A DNA stretch of 64,000 bases from Mesostigma viride (lineage: Eukaryota > Streptophyta > Mesostigmatophyceae > Mesostigmatales > Mesostigmataceae): contig RPFO01000253.1 in the NCBI GenBank assembly GCA_009746045.1, forward strand, positions 4,276,832 through 4,340,831, written 5' to 3'. Below the pieces are notes generated by a model, which was given only the letters and a program-made list of their open reading frames with translations, was not told where the DNA came from and did not search any database. The first letter of the stretch is position 1. The number at the start of each line of letters is the position of its first letter. Below are positions 32,350 to 43,423 of the stretch, one piece after another. Both the position numbers and the translations under genes were made by a program.

Positions 32350-35300
32350 ATGCGGAAGTTCCTGCTTCTCCTGGCCCTGACTTGTTGGCGGTTGGCGGTG
32401 GCCGCACCTGGTATGCGCATCCATCGGCGATGTCGACCTTCTTCTCGGCGTCTGCACCAATCTACTTCATGTCCATGCTGTCTTGGTTTCTAGGTGCCTT
32501 CGTGTGGTATGTTTTACGTTTGCAACGCCTCGACACATTTGCCGACGTGGTCGATTTCAAACAACCACAGAAAATGAATTGCCGCCGAGCGGGGAAATCT
32601 CTTCCTTTTTCAATAATCTGGATGCTGACGCTGACGGAGAAATCAAGGAAGATGAAGCCCGCAAAGTACGTAGTTCCAGAGAATTATTGTCTTTCATTCT
32701 CCGTGCCGTTTTTTCACGGTGTCCGTACTCGTTTAGCTTATCACATGCCTTGGCGGGCCCTATTATCTGATAAACCTGCCAGTCCTTTGCACGTTTCCAT
32801 TATGGTAACAGGAGGGATCCTTGCACAGAAGTTGCTACCACGAACGGGACCTGTATGTTCTGATTTTTTGAGTGAGAGTAATTGAAGGGTTTATGGCATT
32901 CCCGCCAGATCTGCTCTGCTCAGGGGTCTTAATGGAATAGCAGGCGTGTTATACCCATACACTTACTACAATGTTAACAGCATCGTGCTAGCGATGTCCT
33001 ACCTTGGGATGTCTGCAAGGCATTGCGGGATTAGATGTTAGCATAGTTTTGCTGTCAAACCAACTCCTGTTGGCGGGGATTTTTCCCGCCCGAATAGTTT
33101 GCCCTCCCAGTGCCGTCCTTCCCTCCACCCCTAAAGTATCCCATTGCACTTAAGGCCCATGGCGGGCTGCTGAGAATTTTTGTTGCCACGTGTCATGTTC
33201 TCTAACCCGCCAATGCAAGCCACAAACCCACCCATCCTATGATTCCCATCTACGCAACACCCCATCCCCGTCCATCAACCCCAACCCCGCGTGTACACCC
33301 TAGCCACCCACTAACTCCTGGGCCCTCGCCCAAACCCTCACCCGCACCCTCGCCCAAGCCCTCACCCGCACCCTCGCCCACACGCAGACCTGCACACCCA
33401 CCCCTTCCCCTCACCACCACCACACACGTATAGCTCCCCCATCCCCTCCTTTTCCCACTGTGTTCGCGCCAGTTTCTTTCGCCACTTGCGTGCACCACAT
33501 TCATGTGCCACTGTCATCCGCTTACCGCGATGATAATTCGGTCGGTACCTGAAAGAGTTATGTATCCACCCACCTGTCTCATTGTCTTCCCGCCATGTGC
33601 ATCCACTTCTGCTACACCATTTTCTTCCTACTGTCTTGCCCGGTACCTGGAACACTTTGCCATCGACCCACCTCTGTGTGTTATCGCCATGCTCATCCAC
33701 CACTGCAACACCTATTCTTCTCAGCCCTCAGTTCTCTTCCTTATCTCTTGCTTTATACCTTCAAAAGCGTTTAATCCACCAACCCTTTCTATTGTCCTTT
33801 GGCCATGCTCATCCACGACCGCTGCACCTGTCTTCTCATCTCTTTTTCTCCATGGCCCAGTACCTGCAAGGGTTTTAGGCGGCCAGGAGTTTGACACAGA
33901 GATTGGAGCGCAAGTGCTCACCACCTCCCTCCCTGCTCCCTCGCTTGGATGACCCATGGACTTGCCATCTCCCTTCGCTCCAGTACCTGCAAGAGTTCCT
34001 GGGCGGCAAGGAGTTTGACACGGACGCGGAGGTGCGCGCGGGCGTGGAGTCCATCTTCGCGCGCATGGACGCCAACCTGGGTGACAGCGTCACTCAGAAG
34101 GAGTTCATGGTACGCAGACGGGGCTCTCATTGGAGCACTTGGTTCGCAAACACTAGTTTAGGTTTATTTAGTCTGGTAGGTAGGGCTGTGGGCGACTCGG
34201 TCATGCAGCGGGAGTTCATGGTGCGCAGACGGGCAATAGGAGCTCTTTTTGCATAAATACTACAATAGTTTTATCTGAACTTGTAGGCAGGGCTTTGGGT
34301 GATCCATAACAGGGCTGTGGGCTGTGGGCGTCACACAGGCGGAGTTCATGGTTTGCAAATGATGCTCATTGTGTGCAATAGGTATTCATGGTGGGCGATA
34401 TGGGGTTCTGGTACTCGAAACGAGTTCATGGTTTGCAATTGGATTTTGCAGTGAAAGTTCATGGCATGATCATTACATGCAACACCGCACGTGCAACCGT
34501 GGGCAATATGAGTCCATGGCATGGCGATAGGCGTGGGTCCAGGCGCATGCGCCGCAAAGCCGTGCATGGGAGAAGATCGGATGATGTCTTGTTCAGGGGA
34601 AAGATGAGGGGACAGTTGCGGGAACAACCGTGAGAGGTAACCGGATGGAATAAAGGTGGGTGGGGAGAGGGCTTGTCCTACACACTACTTCCTTCGCTTC
34701 CCTCTCCCTCCCTGCCGCATGTCCCCCCCCCCCCCGGTTTACCCCCCCCTACGCCCCCTCTCACCTTCACCTTCCCCCCCTCCCCCCCTTTCACCCCGGC
34801 ACTTCCCTCCTTATCAACCCCCTCCCCTATACCCAACAACCCCTTCCCCGCAACTGACCCCCCCCCCAACCCTCCCCCAGTCCTTCCTGCAACTGCGCAC
34901 GAGCCCCCTCCTCTCCGTGGACGCGGTGGCCGACTGGGTGCACCACGGCGTGCGGCTGCCGCAGTACGCCGAGGCGTTCCGCTCCAACGCCGTCTCGCTG
35001 CTCGACTTCCCCGCGCTGGCCAACCACGAGCGGCTGGTGGAGGACCTGGGCGTGTCAAGCCGGCTGCACCGCGACCAGCTGTGCCGTGCGCTCAAGATGC
35101 AGGTGCTGGGGCTCGGAAAAGGTGTGTGGGCGCGGTTTTTTTAATTACAAGGCATGGGCCTGTGTGCTGGGGCTGGGATGGTGGGCGTGCTGCTTACTAG
35201 AAGGCATGGGGATGGGTGCTGGGGTTGGGAACAAGGTGGGCGGCAAGCCTGTTGCTAAGAGTGGCGTTGGCAGGTGCTGGGGCCTGGGGTAGTTGACTGG

Positions 35301-38300
35301 GAGAAAGTTTCTTATGAGTTGCAATGGGTGCAATTAGTGGAATCGGTGCGATGGTTGCGGTGGGTGCTGGGGCTCAGCAAAGGTGGGTGGGGAAGCGGTG
35401 ACTAGGTAGTTGACCTTCTTGGTGAGTGCGGAGGGTTAGCAACAGGTGGGCGGTTGCATCTTTTCTTACAAGGCATCTCGCCGGCTGCTGGGGCTCAGAT
35501 ATTGTGGCTGGCGGCTTAATCACTAGGAGGTGGTCGCGTGGGTGCTTGCGCTCGCTAAAATTGTGCGTCGCCTATTTTCACTAGGTAACATTCGCACCAC
35601 GCTGAAGTACATAACTGGGCGCGATGGTGGACATAGGTGGGTTCGAGAGCTAGGGAAGTTGTTTCTTTTTTTTGTCCTCGTAAGTGGGTGGCATCCGATA
35701 TCCTTGGCCCAAGCCGGCCTAGCAGGGCGTGATGCACGTGGGTAACACCCGTTCAGCGTGCGACTTGATTCCAATGAAGCTGTCATGACTCAAGTATTCC
35801 GCCTGTGCCCTTCAAGCCCCCGTCTCTCACACATCTATGCTTTTGAGTGAGTTCTCTGGCTGTGAAGCTGCCATCGTGCTGTTCCCTTTCAGTGCTGCAG
35901 AGGTAGTCATATGGTGTCATAGGATGGAGGAGCGCGTTAGACAGATGTGATTGTTCATGCTGGTAATGTTAATCCTGACGAGCCGAACCTTGTTGTGACC
36001 CTGCAAGACTAGCCTCTCATTAGCTACGCACGTTCTCTGCAAGAGCAACAGCCACCTAGTCATAATGGCGCTTTCTGGATGTGTACCAATGGCTGTCCTG
36101 CCTCATGTCCCTTTCTCTCTCCCAATACTACGATAACTTTTGCACTTTGACTGCTTGTGCTTCCGGCCATAACGTTGGTTGATGGCTACCACATGGCGGT
36201 GGGGTTTGCAACTCCCTTTTTTTGGCGAGCAGTCCCTGGCGAGCCAAAAGGGTTGCTGTGCAACGCAACAAGTGGCGGCGTCTCGCTGCAGTGGGACCTG
36301 CCGGACAGGATGGGCGTGCCTCCCCTCCACAAGTTCACGGTTGAAGTAAGTGTCATAGTAGACAATGCTGGTAAGGGACCTTTTCGATTAGCAAAGCTCT
36401 AGCTCAATGTGTAACACCATAACACACTCCTTCCGTCACCTCGTAGCCTGTGATTGTACTCCCAGGGTCTGTCTGCAATGCGCAGGCAATGGGAAGAGCT
36501 TGGCTTGTTCAGCTTGTCTTTGGAGGAAAGCCAGGGACTTATTTAGCTGTCCGATTTCATCATAGCATGCCTCACAGTACCGTGGAGTAAGCGGGGGATG
36601 GTGTTGTCTGCCTTTTGTTTTAGTCTCTGGAATGCAAGTTTGGGACATGCTGGGGTTGCCATACCGAGATCTTGGGGCTAGTAGATGGCAGCAACTTGCG
36701 ATGAACCCCCATGTCAGGAACTGTATCGTTTATTGCAGCTTTATGATTGTTGGTACCTCAACACTGATCTCTTTGCCAAGGCCGAGTATCATTTTCTGCC
36801 GGCAAAGGCATGGGCTGAAGGCGCAACATTCTCATGCTGCTCCAGAAGTAAACCCTCCCCCACAGCCCACACCCCACACCCCACCCACACCAACACTGGT
36901 TGTTCTGTTAGTCTCATACGCTCATGGCCTCACCCGTTGTTGACCATTTTCCGTTCTCTCGCCCTTACCTCGTATCATTTCACCCTTTTATTCTCCCTCC
37001 TCTTTTCTCCTGCTGTACTCCACAATCCCCCAGAGGAAAGACGACGCGTTTGGGCCATGGAAGATGATTCTGCCGAACGTCAAGGACCCCTACGTGGTGG
37101 ACTGCAAGGGCGTGGAGCCAGGGCACGAGTACCAGTACCGGTACGGGTGACAGAAGTTGTCATTTGCCGTCGCTTCACTCCTGGTATTGTGACATAGATT
37201 GGTATACCTAGCTGGCCATTGGTATTGCACTCCCGTGGCATCGCCTTCGTATGCATGCGCACAAGTAGTTGCTCCTTCCCTTTCTCACCGATACATGTAC
37301 CTGCCAATTTGCATACCCCATTTCCTAGCTCATGCTTGATGATACAATTTGTAATAATTTTCTAGTGTGTTTTTGTACTATGCGCCACAATGCGCGTGCT
37401 CTGGCAGTGTCACATCCTGGGGCATCTACGGCGGCAGCGTGCCAGCCGCTGTCACCTGCCGCGCCTGGCCGCCGTGCGACGACCTCTCCCCCGTCTCCCA
37501 CGGACCCTGCATGAACCCGTGTGCCAGCTTGACGCGCTCGGTGCCCGCCTTGCAGCTGCCGGCCCCTCAACAGCAGCCGGCATTACCCCTGCAGGCAGAG
37601 CCGGCTGGGGGGAATGCCTCGCTGCCCAAGAGGTGAGCGGTGGTAGAGACCTGGACACCCACAAGCTGGGATATTGTCTTGCAAAGCTACTGTTTGTAGC
37701 TGCTGTTTGTGGGCCATAGGCTTCTGAAAGTAACTAGTTGGAGTGAAGTTTAGCCACCTGCACACCAGTGGCCCGGCGAATCTAGAAGGAGCAAAGCTAG
37801 AGGAGGGAGCGAAGCTAGAAGAGCGGGACTTGCAACTACTAGCTGAGTGGTTGCCTTGCGAAGTGAAGGTTGCCAAGAAGTAAACGGCTATAGGGAGAGG
37901 AAACATAACCAAAAGACTGGTTGGGTATACAGCTATAGCCCTATTCAAAGCCGGGTCGCCATCAATGCCAATGCAAAGCAAAAGGGCTGGCCGTGGTTGC
38001 TTGCTGCTGGCATGCACAGACTCATGAAGGTCGATAGCCCAGAAGTAACACCACAACACACGACGCCACACCTTACCACAACCATAACCACAGCCTCGAC
38101 CAATTGCGTAACTATAACCACCAACGACCATGCACCTCACCACGCACTGCCATTATTGCTGCCATCACGGCCACATAATTGTGCTGCCACGGCACACTTC
38201 TTTTGACACCTCTCTTGACAATCTCTTTGCCACTTACTCCCCCCCCCTCGTGAACAGAGGCTGGCTCCTGTCGGCCATGCTGGGGCCGGACGCCACCACG

Positions 38301-41300
38301 TGGAGCCTGTGGCGTGCCTTCCTGTCGTTCCAGTCGGCGATGCTCACTCTCGGCCTCATCCTGCGTGGATCCGCGATTGTGCGCGCGTTTGCGGGTGCCG
38401 CATGGACCGGCATGCACTCTGCGGCGATGGGAAACGGGGGGCATAAGACGCCGACAAGGAGCCGTTCACGCGCACCGTCGGTGTCCTCGCACAGTGGGCG
38501 CCGGGAGAGGTGCGTGGTGGTTTTTCTTTTGTTGTCGTCCCCTGCCCTTGCAGCTTTTGTTGTCGGCTTCTTTCATATAACCTCCTTTCATAACATGTGA
38601 GCATCTCAATGGATTGTCTTAGTTCTTTTTCCTTGTTTTTAGCTATCATCTGTGAGATCCATGAGTTGTTTCCATACCCACTCCAGCCTGGGTCTCTTCT
38701 GGCTAAGTATTGTAGTAATGGTACTGGTAGAGTAATGTTGCAAGCGCTCACTATTGTGCTTCGAGTTTCTGCTGGGCCCACTTCTAATATCAGCCACCTA
38801 GCGGTTGTCTATTTTTTTTTTGCGCAGTGCCTTGATACCGATCCCATCCCAGCGGCAATGTGATCATCACACACACCCCACTCACAATACTATACTATAG
38901 TGACCCCCCACCCCACCCCACCCCACCCCACCCCACCCCACCCCACCCCACCCCACCCCACCCCACCCCACCCCACCCCACCCCACCCCCCACCCCACCC
39001 CACCCCACCCCACCCCACCCACCCCACCCCACCCCATTCCACCCCACCCCACCCCACCCCACCCCCCACCCCACCCCACCCCACCCCACCCCCCCACCCC
39101 ACCCCACCCCACCCCACCCCACCCCACCCCACCCCACCCCACCCCACCCACCCCACCCCACCCACCCCACCCCACCCCACCCCACCCCACCCCACCCCAC
39201 CCCACCCCACCCCACCCCACCCACCCAAATGCACACACGTACACACAACCCCCTTTTCCTTGCCCCTATCGCAGCTACGACGGACCCTTCGGCGGCTCCC
39301 TGCACCGCCGCTCGCGCTCCAATGACACACTCCCCTCGTTCGCAAGTGAGAGCGACCTCACAGTGAACCTGGGCGACATGGCATCCGGCCGCGTGCTCTC
39401 CCGCTGGGGCACTCTGCGCGCGGCCCTCCGCATGCTCATGCTGATGAGGGGCCACGTGCCGGAAGACCCGACGCCGGGGCATGGGTGGGGGAACGGAGCA
39501 GGTGGCGGGGGTGGAGTGGCGGCTGGGGGTGCCAAGATGCCCCCGCTCATGGAGCATGACGAGAAGGGGCATGAAGGAAGGGGCGGGGGTCGGGCGGGCG
39601 CATCTGGGCCAGACGGTAACGGCAACATGGTCCGCATTCCGAGCAGCAAGAGCTTCAAGTAAGTTTGGGGGGTGGGAAGGCAAGGGTCATGTGTCAGGCT
39701 GGGGGGCGTGGGGACAGACTAAGGTATCTCAGAAGGTGGGAGGGGTATGAGAGCGTCCAGTAGGCGTAGGGGATGGGGGACAATGATTGAGTCTTTCGTA
39801 ATGTTTGAGGGGGAAAACAAGGTCCAGCATGCATAGGTGACGGGGAACAGTAGCTGAGCATATCGTAAGGGGTTAGCGGGACAAGGCCATTGACTTCTTT
39901 GTATACTATTCTCACATATTTCCAGCACCTCGTTTCCGTCCCCTTGCCTGGCCCCCGTTTGGCTTGCGCCCCCCCCTGCTTGCCCTAACTGGTGCTTGGT
40001 ATTCATTGATTGTAATAAGCTAATTGCGTGCTTGCCCTAACTCTTGCTGTCCTTTTCTTGCGTCCCTTTCCCCTTGCGTGGCCGTCCCTTGGCTTGCCCT
40101 TCTCCTTGCCCCCTCCCCTCGCCACCACCCTCCCCCTCGCCACCCCCCTCCCCCTCCCCTCCCCTGCTTGCCCCTACCCTCCTGAACCCTCCCTCCCCTC
40201 CCTGTCCTCTTTGCCCTCCCCCCCTTGCCCTCCCGTTGGCTGCCCTCGCCTCACGGCCCCACAGCTCGGTCAAGTCCTCCTCCCTGTCCATGCTGAGCGA
40301 GGTGTCCCTCGGGTTGGACCCTGACTTGGAGCACGAGCTGGAGATGAGGCATCCGGGGGGTTACAACAACAGCAACAACGGGCCGATGGGGCTCATGGGC
40401 AGCATGATGATGGGCACGCTGGGGGAGGCGGAGCAGGGGAGGGAGGCAGATGTTGGTAACGACCGGCAGCTGCGCTTGCGGTCTTCCAAGCACGACAAGT
40501 ACAGCCGCTACCGGTACGTGGGCACGCAGTTATGGGATAGAGCTTGTGCGAGTGCGGGTGGTTGCAGACCCGAGTGTAGCCGGTACCGGTACGTGGGCGC
40601 GCAGTAGTGTGGTATAGCTGGTGCAGGTGCATGTGGTTGCAGATGCAAGTGTTGCCAGTACCGGTACGCAGGCACGCATGTCAGGGGTATAGCTGGTGCA
40701 GGTACGTGTGGTTGGAGAAGATGTAGAACGGGCGCACACCTAATCTGCATCGGATGGCCCACATCCACCGATTGGATTATATGAACGGGACGTCGGTGTA
40801 CAAGCATATCGTGACAGACGACAGTGGAATTCTGCGCTGGTTGTCTCATTCTCATTGATGTCGTGACAGACAAGAGCAGTATGTATGAACAAACGCTGCC
40901 GGCTGTTGATGCTGTTGTGGCACGAGGCCAGAGGCCAGCGTTGAACTAAACTAGGCTTTTGCGCATGTGCCCAACGAAGAGCTGCATGTATTTGCTAGGG
41001 CTGACCAACCTTGCCTGATGGGCCCCCGTTTGTCCATCCCCACTGTCTGCCCCATCCACCTCCTCCCCCCCCCTTTCCCCTTTGCCTCCTCCCCCATCGC
41101 AATCAAAAAACAACGCTAATAACTACTCTGCGCAGGTGTAAGGTGGATGGCTGCAAGGCGCGGTTTGACCGCTGGTACAAGGTCCAGGACTGGGAGATGG
41201 TATTCCGCAAGCACTTCTGCAAGGAGTGCCAGTGGGTCTTCTGCTCCAAGCACACACGCATCTCGCCCCACGGGTCCACGGGCCGCTGCGGACTCGACAG

Positions 41301-41757
41301 CCGCTGCTACTGCGAGAATTGTTTCAACGCCCTCCCCGCAAACGTGCAGGCGATTCTCGAGCGCACCAATAAGCTGCGGCCCGAGTTGAGTTCCCCCAAA
41401 GCTCCTTCCCAGGGACCTTTCTCGGGGGCAGGCAATAGCGGGGGCGGGCATGGTGGGGGTGGCAGCGGGGGAAGCCCCCGGGCGGACGCAGGGGTCACTG
41501 TGGCCGTTGCAACCAAGTCCAAGCCCAAGCGGGGGGGATCCATGCGGGCTCTCCTGCCGTCCGCGGCCTGGTTCGGGCAGAAAGGCAACAAGAGCACTCC
41601 CCAGCTCAGCAGCGCGGCGAGTATGACAGAGGGGGATGGCAAGGACCATGCCTTGCGTTCGAACAGCGACCGGGACATGACCCGGAGGAAGACGGAGCCG
41701 TCAATGGACCCCGAGTCGCTTGGTCGAGGAATGTCTCTACCAACAGTCTCTTCTTGA
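32350..41757 (+). CDS. Signal peptide-EF-hand-SAM-fibronectin III-TM-FYVE-like zinc finger protein
   Basis: Eleven exons: 32350-32410, 32571-32665, 33984-34109, 34881-35121, 36233-36345, 37034-37140, 37366 (or 37408)-37632, 38258-38509, 39275-39658, 40265-40513, 41136-41757; about 838 residues, all phases compatible. An upstream in-frame ATG at 32314 is possible. Residues 1-19 are a signal peptide (MRKFLLLLALTCWRLAVAAP). EF-hand 1 has a canonical loop D38-x-D40-x-D42-G-x-I-x3-E49. EF-hand 2 has loop 81-92 (D-x-N-x-G-D-S-V-T-x2-E). A SAM domain covers about 107-168 (VADWVHHGVRLPQYAEAF through LGVSSRLHRDQL), an FN3 domain about 177-265 (GGVSLQWDLPD through VEPGHEYQYR), and a probable helix about 353-372. 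A FYVE-like finger lies at 633-694 with C-x4-C, RKHFCKEC, FCSKH and CYCENC. EF-SAM in the lumen resembles STIM calcium sensors, but the FN3 and FYVE-like parts do not. Function inferred: calcium sensing at an endomembrane with a lipid-binding cytosolic end. Confidence 0.75.
33855..33912 (+). pseudogene. Decayed duplicate of EF-hand exon 3 start
   Basis: CAGTACCTGCAAGGGTTTTA followed by GGAGTTTGACACAGAG is a damaged copy of the acceptor and first 40 bases of the true exon at 33984 (CAGTACCTGCAAGAGTTCCT). It carries an in-frame stop. It lies about 125 bases upstream inside the same intron. Confidence 0.75.
34101..34530 (+). repeat. Echoes of the exon 3 end and donor in EF-SAM intron 3
   Basis: True junction: GAGTTCATG/GTACGCAGACGG at 34101. 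Copies: GGGAGTTCATGGTGCGCAGA (34209), GGAGTTCATGGTTTGCAA (34341), GTATTCATGGTGGGCG (34382), CGAGTTCATGGTTTGCAA (34421), AAGTTCATGGCATGATC (34455) and AGTCCATGGCATGG (34510). The first copy also keeps about 20 bases of upstream exon (GGGCGACTCGGTCATGCAG). Confidence 0.8.
35100..35560 (+). repeat. Echoes of the SAM exon end and donor in intron 4
   Basis: True junction: GGTGCTGGGGCTCGGAAAAG/GTGTGTGG at 35103. Degenerate copies start near 35164, 35216, 35275, 35366 and 35487 (for example GGTGCTGGGGCTCAGCAAAG followed by GTGGGTGGGG at 35366). Spacing is about 50-120 bases. Confidence 0.75.
38905..39228. repeat. Pentanucleotide satellite CCCCA in EF-SAM intron 8
   Basis: About 65 copies of CCCCA with occasional CCCA or CCCCCA length variants and one CATTC variant. 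It lies in the intron 38510-39274 just before the acceptor and may form part of its pyrimidine tract. Confidence 0.95.
39659..39900 (+). repeat. Three degenerate copies of about 60 bp in EF-SAM intron 9
   Basis: GTCATGTGTCAGGCTGGGGG, GTCCAGTAGGCGTAGGGGAT and GTCCAGCATGCATAGGTGAC begin similar units at about 39687, 39757 and 39822. Each ends in a TATCTCAGAAGG / TCTTTCGTAATG / ATATCGTAAGGG variant. Confidence 0.55.
40500..40720 (+). repeat. Echoes of the exon 10 end and donor in EF-SAM intron 10
   Basis: True junction: GCCGCTACCG/GTACGTGGGCACGCAG at 40504. Copies at about 40578 (GCCGGTACCGGTACGTGGGC) and 40654 (GCCAGTACCGGTACGCAGGC) share the downstream TATAGCTGGTGCAGGT-GTGGTTG segment; period about 75. 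Confidence 0.85.
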
Positions 41758-43423
41758 CGGCCTCCAAGAGCTAGCAAATGTGCCACAGGTCCCTCTACCA
41801 CGTCGCACGGCAACCCTTGCGCAAAGTACGCTCGGCGCTTATTATTTGGCAAAGGGCCCCGGGCGTCACCGTCGCGAATCGTTGGCGCAGTTTGGAGGAG
41901 ACAAGGGGGGCTAGGGGTCACGTGGTTTGTCTCTAAGAATGCGGTGTGTGGTATTGCCATTCACCACGATCGGAGACAAAACCCCCAAGGTTGCCTTGCG
42001 AGGTTGCCTCGCGAAGCCATATTATGTTGTCGTTGTTACCTGTCCAGGTGCCGTCACTTCAAGGTGATCTCTGGCAGTTGGGTCACTCTCTGTGGGGGCG
42101 GGGACTGGCCATGGTGATACGTTTTGATGTTGCTGCTGCTTGTGAACATCTTTGGTCGCGCCTGGCAAGATGTCTGCAGCCGGTCTCGTTAACTCTTTTC
42201 TTTCCTACTGTTCTCGTGTCAGTTGGCGGGCTGCAGCTGAGAAAAGTCTGGGTTTGACCGTTGCTTACGCATATTTAACTTTATTTATGTGTTTGGCTGG
42301 ATCGCCGTGGTGGGTTTACGTTGCTAAGCCCTCAACGATGACTGTCGTATACACCTATTTAACTCTATTGAAACCTATGGAAACCTATGGAACTCTTATT
42401 GAAATCTTCAAAAACGTGCGTGGCCGCATGTCAAGAGAAGCATCAAACTTCGGAAGTAACTAAATATTTGTTTCTCTGACATGTAGGCATGCGCCACAAC
42501 GTGGCGCTAGCTAGACCTACATGATTATAGTCAAGTGTATCTTTTCATGGCCACATGACATGACATATCAATGAGACAACATATACATGAATGCAAACAT
42601 ATTTTCAAACTTCAAGTTTAAAAAAGTATGAGACAAAATGTCAGCGCAGAAACAGGGGGTGCACGCCTCAGGTGCTCAGTACAGCCCATTCTACCTCTGC
42701 CATCAGCATCACTGAGGCAGAGGTAACACGATGCGAGCCATCAGTGCCATCTAGGATAGCTCATGCTCTGCCGCACAAATGAACAATCCTGGATCGCAAT
42801 GCGTCCAGGGATAGTTGATCCCACTTAATCTACGACACCCAGTAGCTCCAGTAACAATTTGTAAGCATGCACATGGGCATGTCATGAAGTACTTCACCAC
42901 TTACAACTGGTGCACGCATGATCACGAAACGAAACAAAAAAGTCGCGGAGGTGCTACACCCCGGGGGCTCCAATGCACCCTCCTAACCACACGATATCTC
43001 ACCGCCACCTAAATTGTTAGTAATCTCACTTATCTAAACATCACTTTCCAGCAGGGGTAATACATTTCCCTTCCACCTTTCTTGAATGCGTCACCACGAG
43101 AATCGCATGGTGTCGAATTCTCCGTAACCAATGTCCACTAGCCACAGTGCCACCTGGAATGCCCGTGTTTTTTCAATCCCACCACAAAGACTGGACGTCG
43201 GCGCAAAAGGGCATCCCACACCTACCACGCAGCTAGACTGCCATTCCTTCACCTCTCCTCCCAAGCAGTTCCTCTCACCATGCGTTCTAATTGGCATGCC
43301 ACGCGTCCAACGTCGCTCTACTTGTCCCAATTATAGGTCCCCTTGGCCAGGTTCCTCGTGACTAGGCCAGCTTTCCCCTATGGCCGGCTTTCAACCATCC
43401 TCAGGTCAACCACGCGGCCCGCT
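41758..43423. other. Convergent intergenic region
   Basis: 3' flanks of the EF-SAM gene (+) and the GOST gene (-). No supportable gene. Contains GGTTGCCTTGCGAGGTTGCC followed by TCGCGAAGCC at 41989, a member of a short dispersed repeat, and a 10-base duplication GAAACCTATG at 42369-42389. Confidence 0.4.

Noticed and set aside
32494-32570. Earlier acceptor for EF-SAM exon 2 after TTTCTAG at 32493
   Set aside because: The phase does not match exon 1. The acceptor before 32571 fits exactly and gives ENELPPSGEI leading into the EF-hand.
36640-36850. Candidate exon (QELYRLLQLYDCWYLNTDLF) between the two FN3 exons
   Set aside because: The flanking exons join in phase and restore a continuous FN3 domain without it.
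38860-39683. Open frames of Pro/His/Thr (+) and Gly/Trp/Val (-)
   Set aside because: Produced by the CCCCA satellite; only 39275-39658 (+) is coding, in a different frame.
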